A stretch of 44,570 nucleotides of DNA. It comes from Oscillatoriales cyanobacterium. GTDB lineage: Bacteria > Cyanobacteriota > Cyanobacteriia > Cyanobacteriales > Microcoleaceae. Below, one piece after another: positions 41,443 to 44,570 of the stretch (positions are counted from its first letter, which is position 1; each line of letters begins with the position of its first letter). The notes under the pieces were generated by a model that was not told where the DNA came from, did not search any database, and worked only from the letters and a program-made list of their open reading frames with translations. The position numbers and the translations under genes were made by a program. The stretch lies in the NCBI GenBank assembly GCA_004292745.1, contig RDXH01000073.1, forward strand, positions 1 to 44,570, in the 5' to 3' direction.

Positions 41443-43248
41443 TTAAGTATTTGTGCGAACACCCCAAGCAATTGTGAGGGGTTCTAAGATTTTTTGCTGA
41501 CTGCTAGAGGCGAGTTTGGTCAAATATGTCTGCACTATAGAAGCCTGTGCCCTATTCAAACTATAAGTCCGATCGCCATCTTGAAGGAATAGCGGTGCGG
41601 CCCCGATCGCCTCCCAATCAGGATTTTGCTGAGAATCCTGGGCTAACAACATTAAATCTGTGCGATCGGGCAAAAGTCCTGCTGTCCAATTTCCAGCCAA
41701 AATCCCCAAAATCCGGGACTCACAGGTGCGAGTATTCACCCCGCGGCGTTCCAATAACTGCAAAATTTGCTCAAACCTGATAGCTGTTTCCCCCAGCACC
41801 TGCATTAATTCCCATAGCAGAAAAAAGTTGCCGTATTGGTGTCTCGAAGCATCTAAAATTTGAGGATAAACAGCTACACTGGCCAATCCGCAAGCAACGC
41901 GACTGATTTTCACATCCTCAAATTCTGGGTATTGAACTACGATCGCATTGGGGAGTTTCTGTCGCAGCCAACGGGCGATCGCCGGCCAAGCGCCCATTCC
42001 CCCAGCACAAATAGCCTGATTTATGCCCACTGGCGACATTCCGACACGACTCAACAAAACATTCAATTCGCGGTTCAACTGCTGCACAAAAGGCACTAAA
42101 ACCTGACTTTCCAAATCCTGCCGCCGCACATTCCAACGTTGTTCGCCAATATCCAGAACAAAGCTCTCTTGATGCTGCAAAATCACCTTCAAATGTCTGG
42201 CTGCTTCCAACAATTGCAGACCAAAAGTGGAACTTTGTAACCGCTGCTGCAATTGATAACGACTGGGTAAATCTGGATGTCCGGGACGAGGTAAATCCAG
42301 GGACATTCCAAAGGTTTCATTTTGGGCTAATAACTGACAAATAATATCTTGATCGAAAGCATTGCCAGCAAAAGCAAAACTTTGGCAAGCAAAATCATTA
42401 TAACTTAAATCTTGACTATTTTCTGGTAAATCAACTAAACCCAATTCCACTGTCGTCGCCCCCGCATTTATAATCAAAGTTCCCCCGCAAAAAGACGAAC
42501 TATGAAGCACTAACTGTCGGTTTGATGCGGGATTTTCCTCACTCATCAATTCCCCGGTTTCCGACTGCCCAAAATAGGCATTTGTCACAGGAGTTACCGC
42601 AGAAAGCAAAGTGGCGATCGCATCTTCCACCACAAAAATTTGTTCACCTTCGGCCACCAGTCCCGCACCCAAAACCGCCTCCTGCAGGTTAAACCGATAA
42701 GCATCGGACCAATGAGCCGGAGTCCCCAAAATTACGCCTCGTAAGTTTTGCAGCGCTTCATCCAGAGTTTGCTTCTCTAATCCCGAAGCTCGACAGATTA
42801 AATTAGGCATTGACAAATCATCATTCTTCCCCTGTAAGTTGGGATTTAAAGTAGTCAACAGCGCCCGCAAACCGTTGAGGGGTAAAGCGATAGAAATAGC
42901 CTGCTCCTGGGAAAACTGCAACAGAGGCTCATAGATAACTCCTGTTTCCCGCAGATAGGGAATCCCCACCTTCAAGGGTAGTTTGAAATTTTGCAGCAAA
43001 AACTCCCCAGCCAGCAAAGTCTGTGGTCGATCGCCCACCGACTTGACCATTATTTGCTGTCCTAGACCCTCGGTTGCTGTTTTTGCCAAAACAGCAACCG
43101 AGGGAATGCGACAAGTGGTAACAGCCTCATAAGCATCATTAGGCGATGTTGCTGAGGGTTGTTTCTCCCAGTAAATCGGGTACAACTGATGTTTTTGCCG
43201 ATCGACCAAAGCCGCCGAAAGCCCGCAGGTACCGAAGTCAATGCTCAA
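41443..43248 (-). CDS. Actin/Hsp70-fold ATPase-like protein; probably C-terminal part of a larger protein
   Basis: 601 residues if read from the TTG at 43248, but no ATG or GTG lies nearby and the frame stays open upstream to 43378 with plausible residues (SIESKKAASVLNSV ... PNSHWYLSIDFGT). Motifs of the actin/Hsp70 fold: phosphate-1 SIDFGTCGLSAAL, VVEDAIATLLSAV, phosphate-2 LIINAGATTVELGLVDL, and adenosine motif AICAGGMGAWPAIARWL. It therefore likely binds ATP, perhaps as a chaperone-like or scaffold protein; substrate unknown. The upstream frame joins the acidic repeat protein (43365-44570) by a one-base shift at an A9 run. I read the two as one gene, or one broken or frameshifted gene. Confidence 0.75.
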   Translation of the reverse strand: MSIDFGTCGLSAALVDRQKHQLYPIYWEKQPSATSPNDAYEAVTTCRIPSVAVLAKTATEGLGQQIMVKSVGDRPQTLLAGEFLLQNFKLPLKVGIPYLRETGVIYEPLLQFSQEQAISIALPLNGLRALLTTLNPNLQGKNDDLSMPNLICRASGLEKQTLDEALQNLRGVILGTPAHWSDAYRFNLQEAVLGAGLVAEGEQIFVVEDAIATLLSAVTPVTNAYFGQSETGELMSEENPASNRQLVLHSSSFCGGTLIINAGATTVELGLVDLPENSQDLSYNDFACQSFAFAGNAFDQDIICQLLAQNETFGMSLDLPRPGHPDLPSRYQLQQRLQSSTFGLQLLEAARHLKVILQHQESFVLDIGEQRWNVRRQDLESQVLVPFVQQLNRELNVLLSRVGMSPVGINQAICAGGMGAWPAIARWLRQKLPNAIVVQYPEFEDVKISRVACGLASVAVYPQILDASRHQYGNFFLLWELMQVLGETAIRFEQILQLLERRGVNTRTCESRILGILAGNWTAGLLPDRTDLMLLAQDSQQNPDWEAIGAAPLFLQDGDRTYSLNRAQASIVQTYLTKLASSSQQKILEPLTIAWGVRTNT

Positions 43249-43364
43249 ATACCAGTGAGAATTGGGCCGCTTTGGTGATGAAGTCGGAGATTCGGGGAAT
43301 GAAGGGGCGATGGAGCCTGTAACAGAATTAAGAACCGATGCTGCTTTTTTACTCTCGATCGAAA

Positions 43365-44570
43365 TCAGGTTTTTTTTTGACTTTTTGGGGGATTAGACCG
43401 CATTCTGGTAGTTTCTGAGGCTGGGTTGGCAGAATTAAGCGGATTTTCCTGTGTTTGGGTCAGACTAGCCAAAATATCGTCTAGACTGACATTCGCTTCT
43501 TCCTCTTGAGTCAATAAATCAGAATCCAGATCCTCTTGTAAAGTAAAAATTTCATCCTCAGATGATTCTTCCAAGATATCTGGGAACAAATCTTCTAGGG
43601 TGCCGAGTTCTGCTTCTGCCATTTCTGGAAAAGGGTTTGCTGTGTTAGCATCAGCATTGGCCAAGAAACCTGAGTTGACTGTTGTGGAGCGTGAGGATGA
43701 TCTGGGGCTAGTATTTTCTAATCCTTCGAGACTGTAAAGGTCTGACTCCAATTGTTCCAGAATATCGCTATCCAAGTTCAGAGAGCTATCGAAATCTTCT
43801 TCCTCCAAGGACTCTATGGGGAGCAAGTTTTCCTCCGGTGAAGCTTGGATATAAAAATCTTCAGGCGCGACATTACTGGGTTCTAATTTGGACTGGGTTG
43901 TTGCTGGAGACAGGGGTGGTGTTGTCACTGGCTGTTCCCCTAAATCTGGAGTCTCTAAAGTTAGCTCCTCGGAATTTTCACTTACTAAAAATCCAGCCTC
44001 TGATTCATCTTCACTTAATAAATTTTGGAACAACTCGTTTGTCACATTTAGCGCTTCATCATTTCCTAGAATGCTGAAATTTGAATCTGATGATTCTTCA
44101 TCTTCTAGTTCTCCAAACAAATCTAATCCTTGACTCTCTAGCGATGGAGTTCTGGCAACTATTGGCTGATTTGAATCTGATGATTCTTCATCTTCTAGTT
44201 CTCCAAACAAATCTAATCCTTGACTATGTAGAGATGGAGTGCTGGCAACTATTGGCTGATTTGACGGAGATAATTCTTCATCTTCTAGTGCTCCAAACAA
44301 ATCTAATCCTTGACTCTCTAGAGATGGATTTCTGGCAACTATTGGCTGATTTGAATCTGATGATTCTTCATCTTCTAGTTCTCCAAACAAATCTAATCCT
44401 TGACTATCTAGAGATGGATTTCTGGCAACTACTGGCTGATTTGAATCTGATGATTCTTCATCTTCTAGTGTTCCAAACAAATCTAATCCTTGACTCTCTA
44501 GAGATGGATTTCTGGCAACTATTGGCTGATTTGACTCTGACGATTCTTCATCTTCTAGTTCTCCAAACAA
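43365..44570 (-). CDS. Acidic repeat protein, N-terminal part cut by window edge
   Basis: 401 residues visible; the 5' end lies beyond 44570. At least five consecutive 30-residue repeats (consensus LFGELEDEESSDSNQPIVAR then NPSLESQGLD) are encoded by exact 90-base units between 44111 and 44570. A further Glu/Asp/Ser-rich region without strict repeats (LEDLFPDILEESSEDEIFTL) follows, ending SNPPKSQKKT. Each repeat has an LDLFG(E/A/T)LEDEE helix that looks like a short acidic interaction motif. It is likely intrinsically disordered. It is joined by a one-base shift to the actin-fold frame downstream, so this is probably its N-terminal tail. Confidence 0.75.
   Translation of the reverse strand: MFGELEDEESSESNQPIVARNPSLESQGLDLFGTLEDEESSDSNQPVVARNPSLDSQGLDLFGELEDEESSDSNQPIVARNPSLESQGLDLFGALEDEELSPSNQPIVASTPSLHSQGLDLFGELEDEESSDSNQPIVARTPSLESQGLDLFGELEDEESSDSNFSILGNDEALNVTNELFQNLLSEDESEAGFLVSENSEELTLETPDLGEQPVTTPPLSPATTQSKLEPSNVAPEDFYIQASPEENLLPIESLEEEDFDSSLNLDSDILEQLESDLYSLEGLENTSPRSSSRSTTVNSGFLANADANTANPFPEMAEAELGTLEDLFPDILEESSEDEIFTLQEDLDSDLLTQEEEANVSLDDILASLTQTQENPLNSANPASETTRMRSNPPKSQKKT
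43370..43378 (-). other. A9 homopolymer: candidate frameshift or slippage site
   Basis: On the minus strand AGT CAA AAA AAA ACC TGA ends the acidic repeat frame. One extra A (or a -1 shift on A-AAA-AAA, which is in the correct phase for a slippery heptamer) gives CAA AAA AAA AAC CTG ATT and continues without a stop into the actin-fold frame. The site could be programmed, a true mutation, or a sequencing error. Confidence 0.65.
44111..44570 (-). repeat. 90-base in-frame tandem repeats in the acidic protein
   Basis: CTCCAAACAAATCTAATCC-type starts occur at 44111, 44201, 44291, 44381, 44471 and 44561, exactly 90 bases apart. Units differ by a few bases, many of them non-silent (E/A/T after LFG, S/N/T before PSL). 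The array continues past the window. Confidence 0.95.

Noticed and set aside
1-44570. tRNA, rRNA, tmRNA, RNase P and SRP RNA genes
   Set aside because: Reading both strands by eye I found no T-loop-type GTTCGAATC with matching arms and none of the conserved cores of these RNAs. A tRNAscan/Infernal run would be needed to exclude them firmly.

Overview
The window looks like chromosome of a filamentous, non-marine cyanobacterium of the Oscillatoriales type (Microcoleus/Oscillatoria-like). The reasons are frequent HIP1 octamers (GCGATCGC), long tandem arrays of 7-base units, a flv3-flv1 pair, a two-Cys cyanobacteriochrome kinase, Pst genes behind an 11-base-period Pho box, and many NYN, Uma2, DUF4058 and kinase-FGE genes. 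I infer the genus from gene content only. I saw no rRNA, tRNA, CRISPR array or intact transposase.

Layout. 1-4050: tail of an unknown gene, an SDR oxidoreductase, an NYN-LOTUS protein and an APC permease, with a heptamer array and small palindromic repeats. 4051-8300: phosphate-uptake cluster pstS-pstC-pstA-pstB on the minus strand, behind a four-unit Pho box. 8404-11296: a zinc-ribbon/NYN/LOTUS protein and a divergent ubiD-family decarboxylase. 11297-18400 is the accessory, repeat-rich part: a Uma2 nuclease-like protein, a Ser/Thr kinase fused to an FGE-sulfatase domain whose 3' end is damaged, three tandem XRE-type HTH genes spaced exactly 233 bases apart, a small protein, and two tandem DUF4058 genes with copied leaders. 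Two copies of a multi-hairpin element (15103-15312 and 16397-16690) bracket the HTH genes, and their stems differ by compensating base changes.

18652-26640 is a housekeeping run on the plus strand: DUF502 membrane protein, nusB, ftsY, a GAF-PP2C (RsbU-type) phosphatase, a small membrane protein and argH. It is interrupted by a 570-base heptamer array between nusB and ftsY. 26641-27703 is a gene-poor kilobase carrying an IS200/IS605-like end. Nudix hydrolase, alpha/beta hydrolase and coaX follow. 30379-34719 holds a GAF-GAF histidine kinase whose second GAF has both cysteines of a DXCF cyanobacteriochrome, and a Calx-beta surface or secreted protein. 35050-38749 is flv3-flv1, the O2-photoreducing flavodiiron pair. 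38893-44570, all on the minus strand, has a chemotaxis receptor, pgsA, a small putative lipoprotein, and an actin/Hsp70-fold protein that appears to be joined, across an A9 homopolymer, to a long acidic repeat protein running off the window end.

Points most worth a second look: the covarying hairpin element around the HTH triplet; the A9 frameshift junction; the DXCF photoreceptor kinase; the kinase-FGE protein as a possible retroelement target with a broken end; the two NYN-LOTUS proteins; and the coexistence of at least five 7-base arrays of unrelated unit sequence.
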